Notes: generated by a model not told the origin, from the letters alone. DNA of 64,000 nt from Tritonibacter aquimaris (GCF_009617595.1 NZ_WIXK01000010.1:1-64000), one strand, 5' to 3'; positions 46,898 through 56,163 are shown, numbered from the stretch's first letter. Made by a program: numbers and translations.

Positions 46898-47486
46898 TTG
46901 GATCCGCGCCTATGTGCGCGCCATCGATACCATGAACCGCTGGATTGGTCGCGTTGCCATGTATCTGATCTTTGCGCTGATTGGGGTATTACTATGGTCC
47001 TCCATCTCGAAGACGTTTTTCAACCCGTCTCATTGGACCTTAGAAACCGCTCAATTTGTAATGGTTGCCTATTATGTGCTGGGCGGCCCCTACTCCATTC
47101 AGATGGGATCCAACGTACGGATGGACCTGTTTTACGGGTCATGGTCTTTGCGCACCAAGGCGTTGTTTGACGCATTCACCGTGCTGTTTTTGATGTTCTA
47201 TCTCGGTGTGCTGTTCATGGGCGCCGTCAGCTCAACCGCCTACTCATTGGGCTACTTCGGAATGGAGCCGTTCCAGTTCTTCTGGGAGCTATTCAAAACG
47301 CTGCTGACCGAAGGCCTCAGCGGCGCGCAGGACAAGATCGGCTATCTCGAAAGATCCTCCACCGCCTGGCGCCCCTTCCTGTGGCCAGTCAAAACCATTC
47401 TCTGTTTTGGTGTCTTTATGATGCTGTTGCAGTGCCTTGCTGAACTATTTCGCGACATCGGTCGCCTGCGTGGAGTGCACCTCTGA
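46890..47486 (+). CDS. TRAP transporter small permease (DctQ-like)
   Basis: 198 residues starting MPSWIRAYVRAIDTMN after GGGGAGGCAAAAG, overlapping the hydrolase gene by 8 bases. Four membrane helices, with the middle segment VRMDLFYGSWSLRTKALFDAF typical of DctQ. It couples to the large permease whose ATG overlaps its stop. Confidence 0.82.
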   Translation: MPSWIRAYVRAIDTMNRWIGRVAMYLIFALIGVLLWSSISKTFFNPSHWTLETAQFVMVAYYVLGGPYSIQMGSNVRMDLFYGSWSLRTKALFDAFTVLFLMFYLGVLFMGAVSSTAYSLGYFGMEPFQFFWELFKTLLTEGLSGAQDKIGYLERSSTAWRPFLWPVKTILCFGVFMMLLQCLAELFRDIGRLRGVHL

Positions 47487-48808
47487 TGTCATACGAAATG
47501 ATCGCGATCCTCATGTTTTCGGGCATGATGTTGATGCTAATGACCGGTCAGCGCGTTTTTGGTGCAATTGGCTTTATCGGTGCGCTTGCGGGCTTGCTGC
47601 TTTGGGGTACGGGCGGGTCGGAAATTCCATTTTCGGCCGCAATGAAGCTGATGAAATGGTATCCGCTTCTGACCCTGCCGATGTTTATTTTCATGGGCTA
47701 CATCCTGTCGGAATCAAAGATCGCGGATGATCTGTATAAGATGTTCCATGTCTGGATGGGTCCGGTGCGCGGTGGCCTTGCCATTGGCACCATCGGCCTG
47801 ATGGTGCTGATTTCCGCAATGAACGGGCTCAGCGTGGCGGGCATGGCGATTGGCGCAACCATCGCACTGCCTGAGCTATTGCGCCGTGGCTACGATAAGA
47901 TCATGGTGACCGGCGTTATTCAGGCCGGATCCTCATTGGGCATTCTGGTGCCACCCTCTGTTGTGTTGGTGCTCTATGCGATGATCGCCCGGCAACCGGT
48001 GGGCCAGCTTTGGCTTGCGGGTGTGGTTCCGGGGCTACTGATGGCCACGATGTTCATCATCTACATCTACGTGCGCTGCCGCATTCAGCCTGAACTTGGC
48101 CCCACCTTGCCCGAACATGAGCGCAATGTACCCACCGCAGAAAAACTACGCCTGCTGCGCGCGGGCCTGCTGCCAATTGGTATCTTTGCCGCAATGATGG
48201 TGCCTTTTGTCAATGGCTGGACCTCGCTTGTCGAAAGTTCAGCGATCGGTGCCATGACCGCCTTTCTTGCTGCAATTCTCAAAGGTCGTATGACCAAAGA
48301 GGTGTTTGAAACTTCGGTGCGCTCCACATTGGGCATTTCCTGCATGTTCATGTGGATCATTCTGGCGGCGCTTGGTTTTGGGGCAATTTTTGATGGCCTC
48401 GGTGCGGTCAAAGCGATTGAAGATCTGTTCACCGATCAATTGGGCCTCAGCCCCTGGATGATCCTGATCCTGATGCAGCTCAGCTTCATCATCATGGGCA
48501 CATTCCTTGATGACACCGCGATGCTGGTGATCGTTGCCCCGCTTTATGTACCGCTGGTGGGCGCGCTTGGTTTTGATCTGATCTGGTATGGGGTGCTTTA
48601 TACAATTACGACCCAGATCGCCTATATGACGCCGCCTTTTGGCTACAACCTCTTCCTGATGCGGGCAATGGCGCCACCGGAAATTGGCCTCAAGGATATC
48701 TATATCTCAATCATCCCCTTTGCAGCGGTGATGGTTGTGGCGCTCGCCCTGATTATGATCTTCCCGCAGATCGCCCTGTGGCTGCCGGAATATGTCTACG
48801 GAAAATAA
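47486..48808 (+). CDS. TRAP transporter large permease (DctM-like)
   Basis: 440 residues with many membrane helices. The DctM features are present: FSGMMLMLMTGQRVFGAIG at the N-terminus, ILVPPSVVLVLYAMIARQPVGQLW and PPFGYNLFLMRA. It is the ion-driven channel of the second TRAP system. This clade (NarrowSpec TAXI-less DctM type) usually moves organic acids, amino acids or related compounds; the substrate here is unknown. Confidence 0.88.
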   Translation: MSYEMIAILMFSGMMLMLMTGQRVFGAIGFIGALAGLLLWGTGGSEIPFSAAMKLMKWYPLLTLPMFIFMGYILSESKIADDLYKMFHVWMGPVRGGLAIGTIGLMVLISAMNGLSVAGMAIGATIALPELLRRGYDKIMVTGVIQAGSSLGILVPPSVVLVLYAMIARQPVGQLWLAGVVPGLLMATMFIIYIYVRCRIQPELGPTLPEHERNVPTAEKLRLLRAGLLPIGIFAAMMVPFVNGWTSLVESSAIGAMTAFLAAILKGRMTKEVFETSVRSTLGISCMFMWIILAALGFGAIFDGLGAVKAIEDLFTDQLGLSPWMILILMQLSFIIMGTFLDDTAMLVIVAPLYVPLVGALGFDLIWYGVLYTITTQIAYMTPPFGYNLFLMRAMAPPEIGLKDIYISIIPFAAVMVVALALIMIFPQIALWLPEYVYGK

Positions 48809-48858
48809 CCCAAAAAGAGCCCAACCAATGGGCCTAACCTTCAACAAGGAGTATGGAA

Positions 48859-49893
48859 ATGACATCAAGACGTAAGTTTCTGCAAACCGCCGGTGTTGGG
48901 GCCATGGCCGCGCCATTGGCAACACCTGCGCTGGCGCAATCTACCATCAAATGGCGTATGCAGACCTATGCCGGGGCTGCGCTGGCCGAACATGTGGTGA
49001 AACCCGCCATCGATATGTTCAACAAGATCGCAGGCGACCGCATGCAGATCGAGCTGTTTTACGCCGACCAGCTGGTCCCCACTGGCGAACTGTTCCGCGC
49101 GATGCAGCGCGGCACCATTGATGCGGTGCAGTCAGACGATGACTCCATGGCCTCCCCGACCGAGGTGACCGTCTTTGGCGGCTACTTCCCCTTTGCCTCA
49201 CGCTACAGCCTAGATGTGCCTGTGCTGTTCAACCAGTACGGCCTGAACGAAATCTGGGACGAAGAATATTCCAAAGTTGGTGTCAAACACATCTCCGCCG
49301 GCGCCTGGGATCCCTGCCACTTTGCCACCAAGGATCCGATCAACTCTCTGGCGGACCTGAAAGGCAAACGCGTCTTTACCTTCCCAACGGCTGGCCGTTT
49401 CCTCAGCCAGTTCGGTGTGGTGCCTGTTACCCTGCCGTGGGAAGACATCGAAGTTGCGGTTCAAACCGGTGAACTCGACGGGATCGCCTGGTCTGGCATT
49501 ACTGAAGATTACACCGTTGGCTGGTCCAAAGTGACGGATTACTTCCTCACCAATAACATCTCTGGCGCATGGGCTGGTTCTTTCTTTGCCAATCAGGGTC
49601 GCTGGAACGAGCTGCCAGAGGATCTGCAAACCCTGTTCCGGGTCTGCTGTGATCAATCGCACTATTATCGCCAGTGGTGGTACTGGGGCGGCGAGGCCGC
49701 GTTGCGTGTGAACGGAAGCGATATGAAGCTCACCACCATTCCAGACAATGAGTGGAAGCAGGTCGAAGACGCAGCCATAAAATTCTGGGATGAAGTGGCC
49801 GCAGAAAGCCCCACAAAGGCCCGCGTTGTTGAAATCTTCAAAAGATACAACGCCGATATGCAGAAGGCCGGGCGCCCCTACCGCTACGGCTGA
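48859..49893 (+). CDS. TRAP solute-binding protein with Tat-type signal
   Basis: About 344 residues. I choose the second ATG because AAGGAG lies 7 bases upstream; the first ATG is too close. The N-terminus TSRRKFLQTAGVGAMAAPLATPALAQ is a twin-arginine signal, so the protein is exported folded. The DctP-like body has WRMQTYAGAALAEHVV, and later TFPTAGRFLSQFGVVPVTLPWEDIEVAVQTGELDG, with an aromatic-rich SHYYRQWWYWGGEAAL. The aromatic cage suits a positively charged or amide-bearing ligand. Confidence 0.85.
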   Translation: MTSRRKFLQTAGVGAMAAPLATPALAQSTIKWRMQTYAGAALAEHVVKPAIDMFNKIAGDRMQIELFYADQLVPTGELFRAMQRGTIDAVQSDDDSMASPTEVTVFGGYFPFASRYSLDVPVLFNQYGLNEIWDEEYSKVGVKHISAGAWDPCHFATKDPINSLADLKGKRVFTFPTAGRFLSQFGVVPVTLPWEDIEVAVQTGELDGIAWSGITEDYTVGWSKVTDYFLTNNISGAWAGSFFANQGRWNELPEDLQTLFRVCCDQSHYYRQWWYWGGEAALRVNGSDMKLTTIPDNEWKQVEDAAIKFWDEVAAESPTKARVVEIFKRYNADMQKAGRPYRYG

Positions 49894-49902
49894 TGAAACT
49901 GC

Positions 49903-49968
49903 CTGCAATCCCCCATGGGATTGCAGGGCTCAACCTGCGATCAAGCCGGGGGATTTATCCCCTGGCTT
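49903..49968 (+). terminator. tandem intercistronic hairpins after the binding-protein gene
   Basis: CTGCAATCCC pairs with GGGATTGCAG (49903-49926). A second stem AAGCC-GGGG / CCCC-GGCTT spans 49943-49968. Neither has a U tract. They probably tune the excess of binding protein over the downstream enzymes. Confidence 0.6.
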
Positions 49969-50001
49969 GGTCTCCGCTTGATAACAAAAGAGATCCCGCT
50001 C

Positions 50002-51363
50002 ATGTCCGGCACCCTCAGTCTTGATGCCCTGCGCGCCGAAGTCCAAAACGGCCAGATCGACACCGTCCTGACCTGCATGATCGACATGCAGGGCCGCCTT
50101 ATGGGCAAACGGTTCCACGCCGAAGCCTTTCTTGAAATGGCTGAAGACGAAACCCATTGCTGCAACTATTTGCTGGCAACCGACCTCGCGATGGCCACGC
50201 CCGATGGCTTTGCCTCCACCAGCTGGGAGAGCGGCTATGGCGATTATGTGATGAAACCGGATCTTGCCACCATCCGCCCGGTGCCCTGGCTTGAAGGCAC
50301 CGCGATGGTGCTTTGTGATGTGCTTGACCATCACCACCATAAGCCCGTGCCCTTTGCCCCGCGCGAAATGCTGAAAAAACAGATCAAACGCGCTGAGGCT
50401 TTGGGGCTCACGCCGATCATGGCAACAGAGCTTGAGTTTTTCCTGTTTCAGGGCACCCATGATGAAATCGCGCGAAACGACTTCAAGCTGCAGCCGATTT
50501 CAAACTACAACGAAGACTACCACATCTTTCAAACCTCCAAGGAAGAGCCGGTGATGCGCCCGATCCGCAATCACCTGCGCGCCATGGGTATTCCTGTTGA
50601 AGGCTCCAAAGGTGAGGCAGAAGCCGGTCAGGAAGAGCTGAACGTCAAATACGCCGAAGCGCTTGCAACTGCGGATCACCACACGCTGTCCAAACACGGC
50701 ATCAAAGAAATCGCCCATCAGCAGGGCTTTGCTGCAAGCTTTCTGCCCAAATGGCATCAGGATCGCGTCGGCTCTGCCGCCCATGTGCATCAGTCGCTTT
50801 GGAAAAACGGCCAAAATGCGTTTTTTGATGCTGAGCAGCCCCTGGGTAAATCCCGCCTGATGGAGCACTATATGGCAGGGCTGCTGAAATACGCTGCTGA
50901 TTACACCTATTTCATGGCACCCTACATCAACAGCTATAAACGCTTTGCCAAAGGTTCCTTTGCCCCCACACAAACCGTGTGGTCCGTGGACAATCGCACC
51001 GCCGCCTTCCGCCTCTGTGGAGCTGGCACCAAAGCAGTGCGGGTGGAATGCCGCGTGCCCGGTGCTGATATGAACCCCTATCTGGCCCAGGCCGCGATGC
51101 TTGCCGCTGGTCTCAAAGGTATCGAAGAACAGCTGGAACTGCCCACACCCTATACTGGCGACGCTTATAGCGATGACGACGCGCTCCATATTCCGCGCAG
51201 CTTACGCGACGCCCGTGAGGCGCTCTTGGCATCTGACATGCTCAAAGAAGCCATGGGCGAAGATGTCATCACCCACTATGCCCGCGCGGCCGAATGGGAA
51301 ATCGAAGAATTCAACCGCGTGGTCACCGACTACGAAATTGCACGAGGTTTGGAAAAAGCATGA
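50002..51363 (+). CDS. glutamine synthetase-like gamma-glutamyl ligase
   Basis: 453 residues starting MSGTLSLDALRAEVQNGQID after AAAAGAGATC. GS motifs: ATELEFFLFQ (metal-binding Glu), NYNEDYHIFQ, GQEELNVKYAEAL, GSAAHVHQSLW, FAPTQTVWSVDNRTAAFRL and RVECRVPGADMNPYLA. The adenylylation-site tyrosine region of GlnA is absent. It resembles PuuA-type gamma-glutamylpolyamine synthetases more than ammonia-fixing GlnA. I infer ATP-dependent coupling of glutamate to an amine imported by the TRAP system. The dehydrogenases that follow would oxidise the product. Confidence 0.8.
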   Translation: MSGTLSLDALRAEVQNGQIDTVLTCMIDMQGRLMGKRFHAEAFLEMAEDETHCCNYLLATDLAMATPDGFASTSWESGYGDYVMKPDLATIRPVPWLEGTAMVLCDVLDHHHHKPVPFAPREMLKKQIKRAEALGLTPIMATELEFFLFQGTHDEIARNDFKLQPISNYNEDYHIFQTSKEEPVMRPIRNHLRAMGIPVEGSKGEAEAGQEELNVKYAEALATADHHTLSKHGIKEIAHQQGFAASFLPKWHQDRVGSAAHVHQSLWKNGQNAFFDAEQPLGKSRLMEHYMAGLLKYAADYTYFMAPYINSYKRFAKGSFAPTQTVWSVDNRTAAFRLCGAGTKAVRVECRVPGADMNPYLAQAAMLAAGLKGIEEQLELPTPYTGDAYSDDDALHIPRSLRDAREALLASDMLKEAMGEDVITHYARAAEWEIEEFNRVVTDYEIARGLEKA

Positions 51364-52739
51364 GCACCCTCAAATGTATCTCTCCGATTGATGGATCGGT
51401 TTTTGCCGAGCGTGAAACGCTGTCGCCAGAGGCAGCACGTGATGCCGTCGCCACCGCCCGCAACGCGCAAAAATCCTGGGCCGCACGCCCGCTGCAGGAA
51501 CGTATTGATCTGGTGATGGCAGGCGTTGCCGCCGTTGGCGCAATGAACGATGAGATTGTGCCAGAGCTCGCCCATATGATGGGCCGCCCGGTGCGTTATG
51601 GCGGCGAATTTGGCGGCTTTAATGAGCGCGCGTCCCATATGGCAACCATCGCATCCGAGGCACTCGCCGATATCGAAGTTGGTGAAGATGCCACCTTCAA
51701 ACGCTATATCAAACGCGTGCCACATGGTGTGGTGCTGGTGGTTGCGCCCTGGAACTACCCCTATATGACCGCAATCAACACCGTCGCCCCTGCCCTGATT
51801 GCAGGCAACACCGTTGTGCTGAAACACGCAACCCAAACCCTTTTGGTTGGGGAACGTATGGCCAAGGCGTTTAAATCCGCTGGCGTGCCTACGGATGTGT
51901 TCCAAAATCTGTTCCTTGATCACGACACCACCAGTGAATTGATTGCAGGCAATGCCTTTGACTTTGTCAATTTCACCGGCTCAGTTGGCGGTGGTCAGGC
52001 CATGGAACGCGCAGCAGCAGGCACTTTCACCGGGGTTGGCACCGAATTGGGCGGCAAAGATCCGGGCTACGTTATGGAAGACGCAGATCTTGACGCTGCG
52101 GTCGACACTCTGATCGATGGTGCCATGTTCAACGCAGGCCAATGTTGCTGCGGAATTGAACGCATTTATGTGCATGAAAGCATCTATAGCGATTTCGTTG
52201 CCAAAGCGGTTGCAGTGGTCAGTTCCTACAAGCTGGGCAACCCGCTTGATGAGGAAACCACCATGGGCCCAATGGCCAATGTGCGCTTTGCCGAAGAAGT
52301 CCGCGCCCAGATCCGCGAGGCGGTTGCAGCTGGCGCCAGCGCCCATATTGACCCGTTCGCGGAAGATGACGGTGGCGCCTATCTCACGCCCCAGATCCTG
52401 ACAAATGTCACCCACGACATGCGGGTGATGCGCGATGAAAGCTTTGGTCCGGTTGTTGGCATCATGAAGGTCTCCTCGGACGAAGAAGCCATTCAGCTGA
52501 TGAACGACAGCGAGTTTGGCCTGACTGCCTCGCTTTGGACCAAAGATCTCGACCGCGCCATCACCGTCGGCGATCAGATCGAAACCGGCACCGTATTTAT
52601 GAACCGGGCCGACTACCTTGATCCTGGTCTGTGCTGGACCGGCTGTAAAAACACCGGGCGCGGGGGCGGCTTGTCTGTCATCGGCTACCAAAACCTTACA
52701 CGTCCGAAATCTTACCATCTGAAAAAGGTGACATCATGA
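51360..52739 (+). CDS. NAD(P)-dependent aldehyde dehydrogenase
   Basis: 459 residues starting MSTLKCISPIDGSVFAER at the ATG overlapping the ligase stop (ATGA). It has VVAPWNYPYMTAINTVAPAL, FTGSVGGGQAMERAAAG, catalytic Glu in TELGGKDPGYV and nucleophile cysteine in FNAGQCCCGIERIYV. It belongs to a class close to succinate-semialdehyde and gamma-glutamyl-aminoaldehyde dehydrogenases. In this operon it would convert a gamma-glutamyl amino aldehyde to the acid. Confidence 0.85.
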   Translation: MSTLKCISPIDGSVFAERETLSPEAARDAVATARNAQKSWAARPLQERIDLVMAGVAAVGAMNDEIVPELAHMMGRPVRYGGEFGGFNERASHMATIASEALADIEVGEDATFKRYIKRVPHGVVLVVAPWNYPYMTAINTVAPALIAGNTVVLKHATQTLLVGERMAKAFKSAGVPTDVFQNLFLDHDTTSELIAGNAFDFVNFTGSVGGGQAMERAAAGTFTGVGTELGGKDPGYVMEDADLDAAVDTLIDGAMFNAGQCCCGIERIYVHESIYSDFVAKAVAVVSSYKLGNPLDEETTMGPMANVRFAEEVRAQIREAVAAGASAHIDPFAEDDGGAYLTPQILTNVTHDMRVMRDESFGPVVGIMKVSSDEEAIQLMNDSEFGLTASLWTKDLDRAITVGDQIETGTVFMNRADYLDPGLCWTGCKNTGRGGGLSVIGYQNLTRPKSYHLKKVTS

Positions 52740-53881
52740 ACCTTGTTGGAAACTGGAGCTATCCCACCGCAATGAAATTTGGCGCCGGTCGGATCAAGGA
52801 ACTGGCTGAGGCCTGTGCAACCGCCGGAATCAAAAAACCGCTGCTGGTCACAGACAAAGGCCTGGCCGATCTACCGATCACCGCAGCCACGCTTGATATC
52901 TTAGAGGCTGCTGGCCTCGGTCGTGGCCTGTTTTCAGATGTGGACCCGAACCCAAACGAACTGAACCTCGCAGCAGGTGTTGAGGCCTATAATGCAGGCG
53001 GCCATGATGGTGTGATTGCCTTTGGCGGCGGCTCAGGGCTTGATTTGGGTAAAATGGTGGCCTTTATGGCCGGTCAAACCCGCCCGATCTGGGATTTCGA
53101 AGATGTAGGCGATTGGTGGACCCGTGCAGACGCGGATGCAATTGCGCCAATTATCGCCGTACCGACCACTGCGGGCACCGGGTCTGAAGTGGGTCGCGCA
53201 AGCGTCATCACCAATTCCGAAACCCATGTGAAGAAAATCATCTTTCACCCCAAGGTGCTGCCAACCATTGTGATCTGCGACCCCGAACTGACCGTGGGCA
53301 TGCCGAAGTTCATCACCGCAGGCACAGGGCTTGATGCTTTTGCCCATTGTGTTGAGGCCTATTCCTCGCCGTTTTATCACCCGATGTCACAGGGTATCGC
53401 GCTCGAAGGTATGCGTCTGGTCAAAGAATACCTGCCCCGCGCCTATGAAAATGGCAGCGACCTTGAAGCCCGCGCCCACATGATGTCGGCAGCGGCCATG
53501 GGTGCAACCGCATTTCAAAAAGGCCTCGGTGCCATTCACGCCATGAGCCACCCGATTGGTGCAGTGTTCAACACCCACCACGGCACCACCAACGCGGTCT
53601 GTATGCCTGCGGTGTTGGAATTCAACGCGCCGGAAATTGCCGCACGCTTTGATCAGGCAGCCGCCTATCTGGGAATCGAGGGCGGATTTGAAGGTTTCCG
53701 TACCTATGTGCAGGAACTCAACGATAGCCTTGGTATTCCACGTAAACTGTCCGAACTGGGTGTCACGACGGCAGCCATCCCGGAATTGGTAAAAGGCGCG
53801 CTGATTGATCCATCTTGTGGTGGTAACCCGATTGAGCTGACGAAAGAAAACCTAACCGGTCTCTTTAACGCAGCACTCTGA
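52736..53881 (+). CDS. iron-containing alcohol dehydrogenase
   Basis: 381 residues, overlapping the aldehyde dehydrogenase by ATGA. Family III ADH motifs: FGGGSGLDLGKMVA near residue 100, VPTTAGTGSEVGRASVI near 145, and iron ligands in GLDAFAHCVEAYSS, HAMSHPIGAVFNTHHGTTNA. It oxidises a primary alcohol with NAD+. The neighbouring aldehyde dehydrogenase would take the product. An amino-alcohol-derived gamma-glutamyl alcohol is a plausible substrate. It is the last gene of the operon. Confidence 0.87.
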   Translation: MNLVGNWSYPTAMKFGAGRIKELAEACATAGIKKPLLVTDKGLADLPITAATLDILEAAGLGRGLFSDVDPNPNELNLAAGVEAYNAGGHDGVIAFGGGSGLDLGKMVAFMAGQTRPIWDFEDVGDWWTRADADAIAPIIAVPTTAGTGSEVGRASVITNSETHVKKIIFHPKVLPTIVICDPELTVGMPKFITAGTGLDAFAHCVEAYSSPFYHPMSQGIALEGMRLVKEYLPRAYENGSDLEARAHMMSAAAMGATAFQKGLGAIHAMSHPIGAVFNTHHGTTNAVCMPAVLEFNAPEIAARFDQAAAYLGIEGGFEGFRTYVQELNDSLGIPRKLSELGVTTAAIPELVKGALIDPSCGGNPIELTKENLTGLFNAAL

Positions 53882-53905
53882 TCAACCAGACCCGCATGTA
53901 ATCCG

Positions 53906-53932
53906 AGCCCCTTCCAGCCACTGGAGGGGGCT
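53906..53932. terminator. bidirectional terminator
   Basis: AGCCCCTTCCAG pairs with CTGGAGGGGGCT over CCA, between the alcohol dehydrogenase and the convergent LacI regulator gene. Confidence 0.8.
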
Positions 53933-54937
53933 TTATAGTGTCTGCCCCAGGTTGGTGGTTGGAGACAGGACCTCAAGGATCGGCGCAAGCGGGCTGCGCG
54001 CTTCTCGCGCTTTGAGCACGATCTGAGCCGCTCGCTCTCCGATTTCGCGCCGCCGCGCATCCGTTGTTGCCAGCGCAAGGGGCAGGCCCTGCAAAATCTC
54101 AAGATTGTTAAAACCGGCCAATGCAATATCTTGGGGCACCGAAAGCCCTGTGGCCAGACAATGCATCAACCCGCCAACCGACATCACATCACTTGAGTAA
54201 TACAGACATTCGATATCTGGATGATCTCCGAGGATCTGCGCCGTCAGTTCCCGCCCGGTATGGATCGATGAATCTCCTGAGTAGGTGACCTGTTCCACCA
54301 GCGCGACATCGGCTTCTTTTAGAGCCTGAACAAAGCCCTGCATCCGCTTCGCCGCCCGAAAATCCCGCGGCAGCTTTGTTCCAATAAAACCGATACGCGT
54401 GTAATTGCGGGCTAGAATGGCCTGTCCCATTTCATAGCCGGCCAGATGGTGGGAAATCCCAACGCAATGGCTGACCGGATCACCATCGGTATCCATTACC
54501 TCAACCACCGGGCAAGAGGCCTGTTCCATCATCCGTCGTGTGGTATCGGTGTGCTCAAGCCCTGCAACGATCAAACCGGATGGTCGCCAGCTGAGCATCT
54601 CCCGTATGACCTCTTCCTCTTCTTCAAGGTCGTATCCGGTGATGCCAACCACTGGTTTCAACGGGCTTGCAGCCAAGGTTGCTGAGACACCGGACAAAAC
54701 CTCAGGAAACACAAAGCTGTTCAACGAAGGAACCACAACCGCAACAAGGTTCACGGACTGTGACGAAAGTGATCCTGCTATTCGGTTTGGCACATAGCCA
54801 TTGGCTGCAGCGATCTGTTCTACTTTGGCCTTCGTAGCTTTTGACACATCAGGCGCATCACGCAAAGCGCGTGATGCGGTCATCTCACTAACCCCCGCCA
54901 GACGTGCAATATCTTTTAGTACAAGCTTCTTGGCCAT
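53933..54937 (-). CDS. LacI-family transcriptional regulator
   Basis: 334 residues. The N-terminal helix-turn-helix LKDIARLAGVSEMTASRALRDAPDVSKATKAKVEQIAAANGYVPNRIA is classical. The periplasmic-binding-like effector domain follows from about residue 60 (VNLVAVVVPSLNSFVFPEVLSGV). It diverges from the gap gene, and a palindrome of the LacI type sits between them. It may control central carbon flow as the LacI-type CceR does in Rhodobacter, or may repress the convergent alcohol/aldehyde dehydrogenase operon; the palindrome position favours gap. Confidence 0.85.
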   Translation of the reverse strand: MAKKLVLKDIARLAGVSEMTASRALRDAPDVSKATKAKVEQIAAANGYVPNRIAGSLSSQSVNLVAVVVPSLNSFVFPEVLSGVSATLAASPLKPVVGITGYDLEEEEEVIREMLSWRPSGLIVAGLEHTDTTRRMMEQASCPVVEVMDTDGDPVSHCVGISHHLAGYEMGQAILARNYTRIGFIGTKLPRDFRAAKRMQGFVQALKEADVALVEQVTYSGDSSIHTGRELTAQILGDHPDIECLYYSSDVMSVGGLMHCLATGLSVPQDIALAGFNNLEILQGLPLALATTDARRREIGERAAQIVLKAREARSPLAPILEVLSPTTNLGQTL

Positions 54938-55009
54938 GCCTGTTCATACCCGATTTTCCCCATAATGCGACAACTAACGCAAAATTTCAGGACTTGATTT
55001 TCCTCTATG

Positions 55010-55030
55010 TTAACGCTACCGGTACCGCAA
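55010..55030. promoter_or_regulatory. candidate LacI operator
   Basis: The region AACGCTACC-GGTACCGCAA is nearly palindromic with a central CCGG, a typical LacI/GalR feature. It lies 62 bases before gap and 73 bases before the regulator's start. Confidence 0.6.
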
Positions 55031-55091
55031 TCGATACAACAACCGCTCATCCAGAGTGTGTTTTGCCCGGTAAAAGACCGGAGGAGGCTCC

Positions 55092-56096
55092 ATGACCCTA
55101 AAAATTGCTATCAACGGTTTTGGCCGTATCGGCCGCAATGTACTGCGCGCGATTCTGGAAAATGACATTCAAGACATCGACGTTGTTGCCATCAACGATC
55201 TGTCGCCGCCGGAAACATTGGCGCACCTGCTGCAATACGACAGTATTCATGGCCGGCTGAACGCCCAGGTCAGCGTCGAAGGCGATGTTTTGACTGTAGG
55301 CAATCAGTCCATTCGCCTGACAGCGATCCGCAATCCCGAAGAGCTGCCCTGGGGTGACGTTGACATCGCCTATGAATGCACCGGGCTATTCACCGCGCGT
55401 GACAAGGCTGCGCTGCACCTCAAAAATGGCTCCAAGCGGGTTCTGATTTCCGCGCCCGGTAAAGACAGTGACCGCACCGTTGTCTACGGGGTGAACCATA
55501 CGGATCTGACCGCATCCGATGTGATCGTTTCCAACGCCTCTTGCACCACCAACTGTCTGGCACCGCTTGCAAAGGTTCTGGACGACGCCTTTGGCATCAA
55601 AACTGGTTACATGACCACGATCCATGCCTACACCGGCGATCAGCCAACCCATGACACCAGCCACAAGGATCTCTACCGCGCGCGCGCAGCCGCCATGTCG
55701 ATGATCCCCACCTCAACTGGTGCCGCACGCGCTATTTCAGAGGTTCTCCCTCACCTGAAAGGCCGTTTGGAAGGCTCTGCAATCCGTGTGCCAACACCGA
55801 ATGTCTCTCTGGTGGATTTCACCTTCATGCCAGAACGTGCGACATCCGTGGACGCGATTGATGCAGCCGTGAAAACCGCTGCAGAGGGTGCGCTGAAAGG
55901 TGTTCTGGCCTACAGCGATGCACCGCTGGTCTCGATCGATTTCAACCACGACAGCCACTCTTCCACCTATGCGGCGGCGCAGACATCTGTCACCTCCGAA
56001 GGCCTGGTACGTGTGGTCAGCTGGTATGATAACGAATGGGGCTTCTCAAACCGCATGCTCGACACTGGTCGCGCGATGGGGCAATTCCTGTCCTAA
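55092..56096 (+). CDS. gap: glyceraldehyde-3-phosphate dehydrogenase, type I
   Basis: 334 residues preceded by GGAGGCTCC. NAD-binding INGFGRIGRNVLRAI, active site SNASCTTNCLAPLAKVL with catalytic cysteine, phosphate site and the C-terminal SWYDNEWGFSNRM are all intact. The NDL motif after strand 2 (VAINDLSPPETLAHLLQYDS) favours NAD+. It works in glycolysis or gluconeogenesis. A LacI-type site lies in its promoter gap. Confidence 0.95.
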   Translation: MTLKIAINGFGRIGRNVLRAILENDIQDIDVVAINDLSPPETLAHLLQYDSIHGRLNAQVSVEGDVLTVGNQSIRLTAIRNPEELPWGDVDIAYECTGLFTARDKAALHLKNGSKRVLISAPGKDSDRTVVYGVNHTDLTASDVIVSNASCTTNCLAPLAKVLDDAFGIKTGYMTTIHAYTGDQPTHDTSHKDLYRARAAAMSMIPTSTGAARAISEVLPHLKGRLEGSAIRVPTPNVSLVDFTFMPERATSVDAIDAAVKTAAEGALKGVLAYSDAPLVSIDFNHDSHSSTYAAAQTSVTSEGLVRVVSWYDNEWGFSNRMLDTGRAMGQFLS

Positions 56097-56115
56097 ACGA
56101 CCTTGCCCAAAACCA

Positions 56116-56145
56116 CAAAAGGCCGCGCGTTTGCGCGGCCTTTTG
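56116..56145. terminator. strong bidirectional terminator
   Basis: CAAAAGGCCGCGC pairs with GCGCGGCCTTTTG over GTTT, between the convergent gap and methyltransferase genes. Confidence 0.9.
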
Positions 56146-56163
56146 TATTTCTATGTCGATGCC

